A stretch of 64,000 nucleotides of DNA, taken from the NCBI GenBank assembly GCA_019973155.2, contig BPQB01000094.1:1-64000 (forward strand). Direction: 5' to 3'. Positions within the stretch are counted from its first letter, which is position 1. The number at the start of each line of letters is the position of its first letter. This stretch comes from Phanerochaete sordida. Lineage: Eukaryota; Basidiomycota; Agaricomycetes; Polyporales; Phanerochaetaceae. The notes beneath the pieces were generated by a model that ran no database searches, was not told the DNA's origin, and was given only the letters and a program-made list of their open reading frames with translations. This document shows, piece after piece, positions 48,098 through 58,476 of this stretch. Both the position numbers and the translations under genes were made by a program.

Positions 48098-50332
48098 GGA
48101 CGCGGCGATGTTGCAGATAACCTCTGGTTTGAGCCAGGTGCGTCGCTCTGCCGACACGGCTATGTGTACAGCCACCAAATGTATATTTCTTCGTTGGCAG
48201 CTGCATACGTCAGAGGACAATACCGGTTTCTAGACAACATTTCTGTCTCTTCCTTCGCCTTGACCCCGCCGTTCACCACTCGCATGTCCTTTACCACTCG
48301 CATGACCTTCACAACGCGCATTTCCCTCGCATTATCGCCGATTTCGGGAGGATGCAGAGCATGAGCTTGCATGCCTTACATACAATTCATAGCGCATCTT
48401 GGCCATAGCCCTGCGTTTAAAGTGTTTCGTGTTCGATTCCATTACGATAGCGAGTATTCATATAATAGCATACATCTGCGATCTGCGATGAGATATTTGG
48501 GACGTCCAAGGATTAACACCAGCGCAAATCCTTGGAGGAAGCGCAGAAGATGGAAGCGCACACGGTCTGCGGGGGGCATCCGAATCGATACACTGGCAGG
48601 CAATGGTAACGTGCGCGCCGGGTGTGGGTGCGCAGTGGTCGACGCGTGCGGCGCGCATGCCGAGTGTCCGCGCGTGGACCGCCGGCGGCATTGTTGGGCC
48701 GCGCGCAGGAGCCATACGCGCAGAGTGCGCTACATACTCATAGGCTTTGTCGTCCTACGGGCTATGTTAGGCAGAGTACCATGGACAGGTCCACGCGTAC
48801 GGCTCACATGCTTCTCGCGTTGTCGCCCTTCCCTGACGAATATGTCCGTCGGCCGCGGCATCTCTACGCGCAAAATCTACTCGTGAAATGCAAAGATCAT
48901 TGTCAACTATCAGCCGTATAAGCTAATCGTGCGTAGAAAGATACATGCCGTCCTATTGCGTTTATAGGGCGACGATGATGGTGGGCGCGAGGAACACAGA
49001 TGCTTATCAGACTCTTGCCGCCCATGTCTGCTGCAGGAAGTTGTGGATCTTGGAGCAGTGACTCGAGACGGCAAGCGCAAGGAGTACGACAAGGATGAAT
49101 GTGATGGGAAACCATCAGTCGTTTTATGGGATTGTTTGGCGAGGCAGACACACCTGAATGCGGTCTTGATGTGGTCGAGCTCTGGATGTCCGTGGAGCGC
49201 GAAAATCAGCTGCCACGCCACGGCCACACCGCAGAGGTGAGGTTAGACGTGTAAAGCGATTACGCCGAGCCGCCCGGCTGCGCGAGATGCAAGCAGGTGT
49301 TCCTCGACGTCTAGATCCTTGGTGGCCTAGCGTGCAAAACGTCTGCACTTGAGGTCCAGTCGTCGCGACGTCCGCCTGGTCCTGCTGGAGATGTGCATAC
49401 CCACAACGTGTGGTAGTCGTAACGTCCTCGTAAGATTGGTACGAGAAGTAGCGTAGCACAAGCGAGAACTTGAGGTGGCGCGGGTCCTCAAGGCCTCAAG
49501 GGCTGGTGCTATGGTCAGAGACATAGGGACGATACTCCATCTGATCTCATCACACGAGTTCTTCGCCCTTGTGATGAAGATCAAGCGTATAACGGGGTCG
49601 ATGTGTACGCACCACTGACGACAACATTCTGCGCGAGCCAGCACTCAAGCGCAGAGTCTTGGGATGCTCACGAGTAATCTCCTTGCTCATCAGACTTGAT
49701 TCTGCAGATACCTGTTACTGTTGTATGCTGGCTAGATTGCACAGAACACGCACCAGGACCGCAGCTGTATGCTGAGACTCCAGCTCCGACAGCTCCTACG
49801 TGCGGTAACGGCCGTGGAAGGCATTCCTGGCTGTAATGCAGAGCGCACGGAGCAGGTCCGAGGCTAGTACGTGTGGGCCGTGTTGACACAGTTGGCGCAG
49901 AGGCACCTGTACCAGCTTCAGAAAGTAAGCCTTGTTGTGTGAGTCGGCTGTGGGACGTTGTGATCAGGATGGCGGGAAAGAGGCCGTGGAGAGTATCTCG
50001 GTACGCGGCGCACTGGTTACAGATCCCTGTCGGCGCCTCGCCGAGTGAGGCGCTCTGGCTTGTACAGTACACTCGCACAACGCGCAGCCTGGTACCAACC
50101 GCTCCACTGAAGGTCAGCACAATCCGTGCGAGTAGAGCTCTTTCCATGCTGTATTTAATCTTAGCCGACATCGCAGATCTGCGCGCCATCGCTGGGCGCG
50201 CTCCGATACAGTCGACGCTACGAATGTGCTCGTTGGCGACTCTTCGCGCCTCGCACACCTCGCCAGGCGAGCGTCGCCCGTATCGTTCACGGAGAGGTCA
50301 GGTGAGAACGTTGATTCGCGGTAAACATACAC
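48098..50332. other. No gene recognised
   Basis: Apart from the short tandem repeat at 48272-48325, only short frames without motifs are present (largest 49668-50258 minus). Confidence 0.45.
48272..48325 (+). repeat. Three 18-bp tandem units
   Basis: Units resembling TTCACCACTCGCATGTCC occur three times with a few changes. They lie about 175 bp after the BTB-like gene's stop, probably in its 3' flank. They encode FTTRM-like repeats in one frame, but no gene is supported. Confidence 0.7.
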
Positions 50333-51067
50333 ACGTGACCGCGATCGCCCCGACGCCAGCCTCCAGTGTATAAATACCCGCCCGCCTTCGTCCAGCCGCC
50401 CCGTCCCCGCTGTTCCCCTCTCCCATGCCGACTACCTGGGATCCCCTTCCCTGTCGACGAGGCACTGCACTACCTGCTGCTCGTAGCTTGCAGGCTACCC
50501 GCATACTCGATGCAGAGCAGCGTTGGGGTGCACGGCGTTCATTCGCCACCTCCAGACGTGGCGTTCGGGTCGTGCTGGTCACGGCCAGCACGGCTCGGAC
50601 GCGACCTTGCGAGTTGGCCCCAGCTATTCGTTGGGCTCACCCGCATGCGGGAGGCTCGGTGTGACACCGAGTCTCGAGCGAGGTCCCAGAGCAGGCACTC
50701 CTGCTTGGGCACAGGGCGCGCGGCCTTCGCGCGTCCACTCGCACAGCGAGCGTAACGCAGCTCGTTCCAGCGGGAGTCATCCTCCGGGGTGCATCCCGCT
50801 GCCACACTGGAGATGTGGCCGCTCACCCGGTCTGGGCCGCCTCGGCGGTTTCGCGGGCGATGCCAGGGCTCGTAGGAGCCCGGTGGGACTCCGTGTCTCA
50901 CCGATCTCTGGAGGCCACGTACTGAGAGTGTTCGTGCGATGTGCCGCCTCCCTGAAGTACGGTCAGCCCTCGCTTGGGTTGCCCTGGTGTGGACCTCTAT
51001 GTGGTCTTCAGGACGAGTAGCCTGCTTGACACTTGTCAGCAGGTGAAACCAACACACACCGAATTTC
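50333..51067 (+). repeat. Dispersed repeat R, copy 2
   Basis: The second copy of the repeat at 21478-22617, about 0.4 kb shorter. Shared features are the start block (CACGTGACCGCG), the TATA-like box (TATAAATA near 50370), a block near 50809 (GATGTGGCCGCTCACCCGGT) and the conserved right end at 50991-51067 (GGACCTCTATGTGGTCTTC, GGACGAGTAGC, GTGAAACCAACAC). The middle parts are strongly diverged. Confidence 0.5.
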
Positions 51068-52874
51068 CTCTCAGGCTTTTCTATCTGTATATCTTCATGT
51101 CTTTGTATGTAGCCTGTGTGGCAGAAATGAAGCATATACTGCGGCTTTTCTCTCACTGAGTGCCTGTATATCGCGGTGAAACGAGTATCAAGCTGTCATG
51201 GGTGATCTTCTCAGCCTTGATACCAATATGTCAGCTTTATGCTGTCGCAGAGAGGTGAGATTTGGGGGGGTTCTGCGTGTATATACATGACGGCAAGGTG
51301 CAACGAGGGCGACCGCTGTCCCGTACCTTTTGTAGTCAAACAGGCGCTACATTCAACTCGTTACTTACTGGATTGGATACTATTCAAAGTCATCGTAGTC
51401 GTGTTCCTTACCGTGAATGTGACTTAACAATACCAGTCAGTTGCTTCATTCTCCGCGCCTGCTCTTCTCGTCTGTATGACCTTGATACGACACGCGTGTA
51501 CCCCTCTCCGAACACATATCGTCAAGCATTCTCCTGTCGGTTCGCGTTGCTTGTCATCGCCCCGAGGAGCTCGTCGAAAGACCGCATAGACCCCGACTGC
51601 ATCGTCGGGCTCGCCTTTCCGGTGGCAGTCGCGGAGAGAAGCGTGGACGTCGCCGTCGACATCTGCGCACGCGCACCCGCGTTTACGGAGGTCGGTATTG
51701 GCCTCGGCATCTGGCCACCCATATGAGCGATCGTGCGTGCTCTCGCGCTTGCGGATGAGCTCCGTCCCCTCGGGTCGTGCGGTGCGCCCCTCCCCGACAC
51801 TATTGTCTACCATCTAACGCGTTACCCCCGCGCAGACGGGCCCGCGCACTACGTTGAGGTCTACCAGCAGGTGTGCGTGCCATTCGGGCAGACTCCATGT
51901 ATGAGCTCGATTTTGCTTTGTCGAGCCCGCGCTCACCGTCCGGCAGCGGCACTCCAGAGCTTCCACCCCACGGACCCCTCTCCGTGGGCCGGCGCCACAT
52001 TTCGCCGCACTGCTGCACGCATTTGCGCAGGAATTTTATGTGCTGCCCCACCTCGCATGGCATAGTGATCGACCGTGCCGCGCTCGTCTCGTACCTCGAG
52101 CGCACTGATTCAGTGTACGCGAAACCATGGGTTGAGATAGCTCCGCAGGACGAGCGCGCACTATGTTGAGTGGGCACCGGAAGGTCACGCTCTCGTTGAA
52201 GCAAGTGTTTCCATCATTGTTCTTGGGCCAACTGCATCACATACAGGCCCACGCAATTGTCCCACACCAAGCCTCCAGCGCTGCGCAGGGCATGTAAGAC
52301 GCATGTATGCTCGACGCACTCCTCGCCTCCGCGCGTACGACACTGCGCGCTGCGCGCCCCCGCAGGAGGTCCTACTCCGCTTTTTCGACACCAACGCGGC
52401 ATACTGCGTCCACCCCTGACCTTGTCGCAACTTAATTTATGAATCAATGTTGTATTGTCTGCGATAGCTTTCACGACGAGCTAGTGTTAATGGCTGCACA
52501 TGTATCTGAATATCGTGGCCACCGTCTCAATCAGGTGTAGGCGAAAAGGACTGCACGGGGTCCTATTTCTCAGGGTCTCACCTCGACGCCGAGGGACGCG
52601 CTGCACTTTGAAGCTTGAAGCTGAAGCTTGAAGAGAGATACACTGCCAAGGACGGAAATGTGAAGTGTTCAGACTCCGACCTGTTACAAAGTCATTGGTA
52701 CGCGTATCTTTACCTCATCCTCAGCCTGCGACCATCACCTTACACATATTTCAGAATTACCGAAGTCGATTCATCAAGCCCTTACCTCTCTTTCGTCGCC
52801 ACAGCTCACTCGCCCTCACGCCCTGTTGTTTACGCCTACTCTTCAAACACACCTCTTCCTGTCCCACAGAGACC
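51068..52874. other. No gene recognised
   Basis: No motif-bearing frame. The last 200 bp hold pyrimidine-rich sequence (CCTTACACATATTTCAG, CTTACCTCTCTTTCG) that is probably the promoter and 5' UTR of the following BTB-like gene. Confidence 0.5.
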
Positions 52875-53937
52875 ATGTCCGTCTTCTCCGCTCGACATGG
52901 CCCTGCTCCCTTCGACGTCTTACATCCACGACACGACTTCTTCATCTTAACGAACGACTACACCCTGTTCCCTGCGTCTTCGGACGACTTCAGGCTCTCA
53001 TCTCCGGAGCTAAGCAAGATGGTAGACAACAAATCCGATACGGTATTCGACGGAATGCGCGCCGTGCGTTTTCCTCACAGCCTAGAGATGGTCTACAACT
53101 TGTTGCTTCTCATCTCCTCTACGGCTGGCATACCGACCTTTAGGCTCAACCTCGACGACACCGTGCAAGCTCTAGAGTTTGTGAACCTAGTCCTGCAATA
53201 CCGCATCCGTCGAGGCAGGGAGAACTGGCTCGTGGAGATCCTCGAGAAGTGCGTTCAGAAAGCGCCTATCGAGTCCCTCGCGGTCGCTCTCGCCAACTAC
53301 TGGACGAGGGGTGTCACGCTGGCTGCGGACGCATGTATGCGTCACCGTCACGAAACTATCCAGAAAATGCTCGCCCGTCAACGTCGCTTTCCTCGCGTAC
53401 CTATCGAGGCGTCTGATGAACGACGCCTAGAGGATCTTCGTCGGGCTCGCGAATACGCTGTTCAGGCTTTGTTTGGCGGTGAAGACCAACTTGCGCTTCC
53501 ATTCCTAGACCACAGTAATTTCGCCTTCTTCCGGTGTACCCACGGCATGCCGTTGGATGCCCTCTATATCAACCACGGAAAGGAACGCGTCGGCGCAGCG
53601 GTCTGGTTTTTGGACCTCTGTCGCAAACTCAAGACGATGCTTTCAAAGTCCCCCTGTGTGGCGACCATAGATGACCTGAAGCTGGGCTACGAGCCCTTTG
53701 TGCACTTCTGCAAGCGATGCGGACATCGTACAGAGGGAGATCTGCAGCGATTGCTCGCCATTTTGGCAGAGGCTGTTCGTAATGCATGTGGCAAGGTGCG
53801 TGGCCACTGCTTTTCCCACCTACACCCATGCTGATGATTCACCGCAGCACAAGTTCGATCTCTCGCGTGTTGACGCGGTTGAGAAGGGAATCTTAGAGGA
53901 GGAACACATCCGCCAAGTCGCCAATATCGCATGGTAA
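52875..53937 (+). CDS. BTB-like domain protein, about 336 aa
   Basis: The start is the ATG at 52875 (MSVFSARHGPAPFDVLHPRH); the same frame is open upstream for about 70 codons, but that part is Pro/Ser/Leu-rich and less protein-like. Exon 1 is 52875-53795 and exon 2 is 53848-53937; the 52-nt intron has a GTGCGT donor, a GCTGAT branch and a CCGCAG acceptor. A BTB-like fold starts at about residue 18 (HPRHDFFILTNDYTLFPASS). It continues with FDGMRAVRFPHSLEMVYNLL and IESLAVALANYWTRGVTLAA. The C-terminal part has AVWFLDLCRKLKTMLSKSPC and CKRCGHRTEGDLQRLLA, the same W-F...SPC...CxxC ending as the gene at 19446. The tail is charged (VEKGILEEEHIRQ). The family suggests a CUL3-type adaptor; no partner can be read from the sequence. 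Confidence 0.78.
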
Positions 53938-54426
53938 GGTGCTCCCTGACGTCGTCACACTGGATTTTAATCAGTCTACTTACCAGACAAGCTACAATAA
54001 TAAGCAAGGCCTAGGGAGTCTGCGCGAAGCCCTATCCTGCGCCACCACCATTCCTTGCACAGCTAGATCCTGTACTCCGTCATTATTCTCAGCACAACTA
54101 CGTTTTTACCCTATGATGTTGCGCATATCACCGACATGCGGGCGTTCGTCGTTTTGTCTGCTCAAAAGAGTTCTCTTCTACCCCCTACGGTTCTATTCGC
54201 ATGACTAGAGTCCAAAACGCGACCGGCGGTTCCCTCCGCTCTATGCTTTGTGGTAAGCGTCTAGAATTTTGCAGAAATACAAAGCGCTTTTCTTACACGC
54301 CAGCGCAGGGAGGCAAACGAGCTGTGCACAGCAAAGCTCGAAGCGGAAGGGATGATCTCCCCACTGAATGAGGATGCGATGCAACGGGATTGAATCTTTA
54401 CCTGCTTTATCGCCGTAGGTATGTTA
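53938..54426 (+). other. Flank of Tc1 element; exon-like fragment
   Basis: After a TTTTGCAG acceptor near 54274, a frame of about 40 codons (QRREANELCTAKLEAEGMIS) ends in TGA near 54393. It looks like the last exon of a small gene whose earlier exons I could not find. The rest holds nothing I recognise. Confidence 0.35.
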
Positions 54427-54498
54427 CAGTGACGACGGAAAATAACGCACCGGACTAGGCGCCGACGCACGCCGCGCTCGCTCCCTCTCGTTCTCGGG
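54427..54498 (+). repeat. Left terminal inverted repeat
   Basis: A 72-bp arm, identical to the reverse complement of 56024-56095. It directly follows the TA target-site dinucleotide. Confidence 0.95.
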
Positions 54499-54772
54499 AA
54501 CCACACGTCCGAATGGTCCACAAATATTCGTCACAGCTCTGTACATTACGTAGAATATCCACAAGAAATTGGAGAATGACGTGTGCGCTAGTTGTGATGC
54601 GACGTGGAGTTGTTCCGCGCCCGCCATCAAAAGCCCTCTAGCCCAGGGCGCTCTGGCCGCCAACCACCCTGCATACTCGACACGAAACACAGAGTTGCTT
54701 GACACACAGGTACGAGGCCACTGTAACATTTTACAGGAAGCTTGTATTGACATCTGGGAAGCATATTCTACT

Positions 54773-55789
54773 ATGACTATCATGACACCCTCGAAGAAGC
54801 GCACTGCCAAGTGGCTGAGCGACCTGGGCTGGCATCCCAAGAAGATCGCCGCGGAATTTGGTGTTCACCGCACGACCGTCACCCACACACTCGACGTGAT
54901 GGAAGAGCACCCCGACCCTTACTGGAAGAAGCCGAGACCCGGTCGTCCGCGCAAGATGGACGAGCGCGACGTCCGCCAGGCCGCGCGCGCGATCACGTCG
55001 AACTTCGCGTCTGACGCCACGGACGTCCAACGGAAGCTTTTCCCGCACGTCAGCCCCGTGGTTGTCCGCCAACGACTTTCCGAGGCCGGCCTCCCAGGCC
55101 GCAGACGCCGCAAGAAGCCTCTTCTCTCGAAGAAGGCAGTCCAGAAGCGGCGGGTGTGGGAAAAGAGGCACCGGCTGCGGGAGATGAAAGTCTGGAAGCG
55201 CACCATCTTCTCCGATGAGTCGAAATTCAACCTTGTTGGGTCCGACGGGCTTGTATGGTGCCGGAGGCGGACCGGAGAGGCCCTCAAGCCTCAGTACGTG
55301 AAGAAGAAGGTCGCCCACGGGGAGGGCCATATCATGGTCTGGGGCTGCATCACTTGGAACGGAGTCGGGCGGCTTCACCGCATCAAGGGGACCCTGCGGA
55401 AGGAGCAATATTGCGAAATCATGAAGGAGTCCTTCCTGGGAACCCTTGACGACCATTCCCTATCCCGCCACGACATCATATTCCAGCAGGATAACGACCC
55501 GAAGCACACATCCAAGCTGGGAACCCAATGGTTCCGCGAGAATCACATCACCGTCCTCGATTGGCCCTCTTCCTCCCCTGACATGAACATTATAGAGCAT
55601 GTCTGGGCCATTCTCGACGCCAAGGTGCGCTCCCGCCCCACCCAACCAACCAACAAAGACCAGTTGTGGCGCATTCTGCAGGAGGAGTGGCAGAATTTGG
55701 ACATTGGGTATATTAGAAACTTGTACCTTTCTATTCCTCGTCGCTTTGAAGCTCTCAGGGATGCCAAGGGCATGTACACTAAGTACTAA
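54773..55789 (+). CDS. Tc1-family DDE transposase, 338 aa
   Basis: The start is the first ATG of the frame, at 54773 (MTIMTPSKKRTAKWLSDLGW); an alternative is the ATG at 54782. The 68 codons open upstream lack a Met and are not family-like. An N-terminal paired-like helix-turn-helix region (HPKKIAAEFGVHRTTVTHTL) and a second basic DNA-binding part with a GRPRK hook lead to the DDE domain. First Asp in IFSDESKFNL, second in FQQDNDPKHTS, and Glu in NIIEHVWAILD; 34 residues lie between the second Asp and the Glu, the DD34E signature of Tc1. The length is normal for the family, and the catalytic residues and frame are all intact. It cuts and pastes elements bearing its inverted repeats, in the nucleus. 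A minus-strand open frame over it is a shadow. Confidence 0.95.
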   Translation: MTIMTPSKKRTAKWLSDLGWHPKKIAAEFGVHRTTVTHTLDVMEEHPDPYWKKPRPGRPRKMDERDVRQAARAITSNFASDATDVQRKLFPHVSPVVVRQRLSEAGLPGRRRRKKPLLSKKAVQKRRVWEKRHRLREMKVWKRTIFSDESKFNLVGSDGLVWCRRRTGEALKPQYVKKKVAHGEGHIMVWGCITWNGVGRLHRIKGTLRKEQYCEIMKESFLGTLDDHSLSRHDIIFQQDNDPKHTSKLGTQWFRENHITVLDWPSSSPDMNIIEHVWAILDAKVRSRPTQPTNKDQLWRILQEEWQNLDIGYIRNLYLSIPRRFEALRDAKGMYTKY

Positions 55790-56023
55790 TTTTTTTGTAA
55801 TTTACTCGTACTGTGTCCGTCCGTAATTCGCTATGTTCTGCTCGCCGTCGGACATGACCTGCGTGAGCTTACCCAAATAGGAAGGGGGGTTTACTGGCGG
55901 CCGCGCGCTGTTCATGCTCTCTATCCCCAACGTCGCAACCGTTCGGCATGATAATGGATATATGTATTGTACCTGATGTATACAACCTTGACGTGTGATA
56001 TCTAGTCGATACGAGTACGTGTG

Positions 56024-56095
56024 CCCGAGAACGAGAGGGAGCGAGCGCGGCGTGCGTCGGCGCCTAGTCCGGTGCGTTATTTTCCGTCGTCACTG
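56024..56095 (-). repeat. Right terminal inverted repeat
   Basis: The reverse complement of 54427-54498 over all 72 bp, followed by TA at 56096-56097. Confidence 0.95.
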
Positions 56096-56395
56096 TATGT
56101 GCCATAATATAAACCTTGCGCATAATTGTGCTCCCTCCCGTGCGTTGCGCTGTGATGTGCCGTGCGGCGCACTGCGCGCTGATATATTACCCATCCCAGC
56201 CGCGCCAAGCCTGTCCCCGCTCCCACCAATCTTGTGGGTCCTCGGCGGCGGAATCAACGGCGATTCGCCGGCCGAGATACACGTACAGGACTTTGCTCTG
56301 CTCTTTGAGTCCCACGTGAACAAAACCTGCGATGTGCTGCAGGCATAAGAAAACGCAGTCAGCGGTGCAAGGTGCGGGAATATGTCGAGAGGACG

Positions 56396-56608
56396 TCTGT
56401 GTACTAGCTCACTCGTGCATCGCCCTAGGTCACACTGTGTGAGGACAGATCAAGGAGTGTATGAGATTGGCGGAAGAGAGGATAAACGGAAATTACAGGC
56501 TAGGTAGCATAAGCGTAGACGGGCGAAGGCATGAGCCAACCGACGCAGGGCAGCAGCACAAAGGCGGAGAGAGTAATGCAAGAGACCGCCCGCTGGCGAG
56601 CACCGAAC
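56396..56608. repeat. 213-bp direct repeat, distal copy
   Basis: Matches 58179-58391 over the whole 213 bp, as far as I could compare by eye. It begins TCTGTGTACTAGCTC and ends GCGAGCACCGAAC. The boundaries are sharp: flanking bases differ at once on both sides. Confidence 0.93.
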
Positions 56609-56918
56609 GGGCGGGCGGGAAGAAAACAGAGTTCGACGACGTGAACGAGTCCAAAGGCGCGTGACTAAGGGAAGGGCGGGAGGGTCAACGTCTCAGAAAC
56701 GAACGACAAGAAAAGGGAAGAGAGTGGTGAGCCGAAGGAACGGCGAAGACAGAAAACAACACCAGGCACGGGCAAAAGGGGCGGGCACCAAGGCCAGGCC
56801 CGGCCGGTGACCAGGGAGCAGTGGAGCTGCTGCCAGACGACGAGTGAGCAAGGAGCATCGAAAATGCGGAAAGATGGAACACTGGACGTACGCCGGGAGC
56901 ACGGACGGGCGCAGACGA

Positions 56919-57728
56919 CTAGGCCGGAGGGAGTGCGACCAAAGGAATGACGGGAGAGTCATGGCGCGACGGCGAGTCGACGCTGGTGCGGCAGCCGTCG
57001 AGGAGGCCATCAATTCCCAGGGTGGCGACGGAAAAGAGGGGACCAACGGGGAAAGGCGCAGCGCGGAAGGGGGTCACGGAGGTAGGAGCCACGCCGGGAG
57101 CCGGGGCGGCGGCTGTCTCTTCATCGCGCGAGGGCGGCGGCGCAGGCAGTGTGCGCGGGATGATGCCCTCGATAAGCCACAGGCGAATGCGGACATGCAG
57201 AGGGAGGGTGACGAAGGTGCCGTACGGGCAGAAAAGCGACGCCCGGAAGGGAGGCGTGGAAATGAAGAGAGTCGCTATGGCGTAATGGCGCTTGCGACGA
57301 ATGGCCGTGACCCGAGCGTGAACGCCGGTCCACGTGGGGGCGTGGCCGTGGGACCAAAGGGTCAGAAGGGCGTCGATGGTGAGGGACGCGTGGCCAGCAG
57401 AGCCGGCGAACCACCAAGACGGTTCCGGGACAGGGCCTGTGGAGGCGGGTAGGTCGCGGACGTAGATGGCGATGTAGATCTTGTCGGCGCCCGGGTTGCC
57501 GGGGAGCGCTGTGGTGCGGGAGGCCAAGCCAGGTGAGAACACCCAGGCAAACTTGCCAGCCTCCCAGACCTCACGGCACCAGTCGCCGTCGTCGGCGTGA
57601 GTAGGGCGTTGGTGGCGGGACGGGCGCAGCAGCGGGGCGGCGGGCACATCGGGGTGAACGAGCAGCCCGGCGACACGCGCAGCGTGTACGAGGTCGGCGA
57701 GGGGAGCAGCGACGAAGGGAGCGGCCAT
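56919..57728 (-). CDS. Unidentified ORF inside DIRS-like element, 269 aa
   Basis: I do not recognise this protein. It starts at ATG 57728 (MAAPFVAAPLADLVHAARVA) and is open for 269 codons. The first two thirds read like a folded domain rich in Trp and aromatic residues (DWCREVWEAGKFAWVFSPGL, IYIAIYVRDLPAS, SWWFAGSAGHASLTIDALLT, HYAIATLFIS). The last third is Pro/Ala/Ser-rich with GC-driven composition. No zinc knuckle, signal peptide or catalytic motif is visible. Its position between the two direct repeats, on the same strand as the recombinase, fits an element-encoded first protein (gag-like) from a nested or tandem copy, but that is inference. The alternative is a captured host fragment. 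Confidence 0.45.
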   Translation of the reverse strand: MAAPFVAAPLADLVHAARVAGLLVHPDVPAAPLLRPSRHQRPTHADDGDWCREVWEAGKFAWVFSPGLASRTTALPGNPGADKIYIAIYVRDLPASTGPVPEPSWWFAGSAGHASLTIDALLTLWSHGHAPTWTGVHARVTAIRRKRHYAIATLFISTPPFRASLFCPYGTFVTLPLHVRIRLWLIEGIIPRTLPAPPPSRDEETAAAPAPGVAPTSVTPFRAAPFPVGPLFSVATLGIDGLLDGCRTSVDSPSRHDSPVIPLVALPPA

Positions 57729-58178
57729 GACGGCTAGAACTTGACAGGCATGGGAGAAAGAAGCAGAAGCTGCGGCCGCGCAGGCTCAGAATAAAAGGCG
57801 AGGCAGGGGGGGGCGCGGGGCGCGCCGGGTAGCACGTGCCGGCCGTGTAGGCGTGGGGACGAACAGCAGCGGAAAAGGTTAGGGCTCCAGGAGGACTGAT
57901 GACCCTGAGCGGCGAGGGCGGCGCGCACAGCGCAAGCGGCTGGAGAACAGCGGAAAGGGTGAGGAGTGTACGTAGCAGAAAGCAGAGGAGAAAAGACTTA
58001 GGGAGTGGAGGGCGGGGCAAAGAAGCCCAGAGACGAGCGATGCACGCGAGCCTCACAGCGCACGGCGCGTGTCGCAGAGCTCGAGGGCAAGGAAAAAGGA
58101 GCGCCGGCAAATGCCGACGTCCGCAGCGTCCACAGACACCACTCTGGGCGCTTCGCAGGCTCGAGCCCAGACGTTCAC

Positions 58179-58391
58179 TCTGTGTACTAGCTCACTCGTG
58201 CATCGCCCTAGGTCACACTGTGTGAGGACAGATCAAGGAGTGTATGAGATTGGCGGAAGAGAGGATAAACGGAAATTACAGGCTAGGTAGCATAAGCGTA
58301 GACGGGCGAAGGCATGAGCCAACCGACGCAGGGCAGCAGCACAAAGGCGGAGAGAGTAATGCAAGAGACCGCCCGCTGGCGAGCACCGAAC
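58179..58391. repeat. 213-bp direct repeat, proximal copy
   Basis: Partner of 56396-56608. It lies 85 bp beyond the tyrosine recombinase stop codon on the minus strand. Confidence 0.93.
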
Positions 58392-58476
58392 TCCCAGAAA
58401 CTAGGAGCAAGAGGCGACGCATCGGTGAGAGCCCACACACTAGGAGCCAAACGAAAATGGACGTACAAAACTGGCA

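Larger units (their letters stand above)
54427..56095 (+). mobile_element. Tc1/mariner element, apparently complete (1669 bp)
   Basis: The element is bounded by perfect 72-bp terminal inverted repeats (54427-54498 and 56024-56095), both starting CAGTGACGACGG. It is flanked by TA at 54425-54426 and 56096-56097, the duplicated target dinucleotide of Tc1/mariner insertion. Beyond 72 bp the arms still match (CACACGT) after a 3-nt gap. It contains one uninterrupted transposase gene. Perfect arms and an open gene suggest a recent insertion and a possibly active copy. Confidence 0.95.

Noticed and set aside
54731..55456. 241-codon minus-strand ORF
   Set aside because: Antisense shadow of the Tc1 transposase.
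56844..57452. 202-codon plus-strand ORF
   Set aside because: Antisense to the 56919-57728 frame and made of low-complexity Arg/Gly/Glu.
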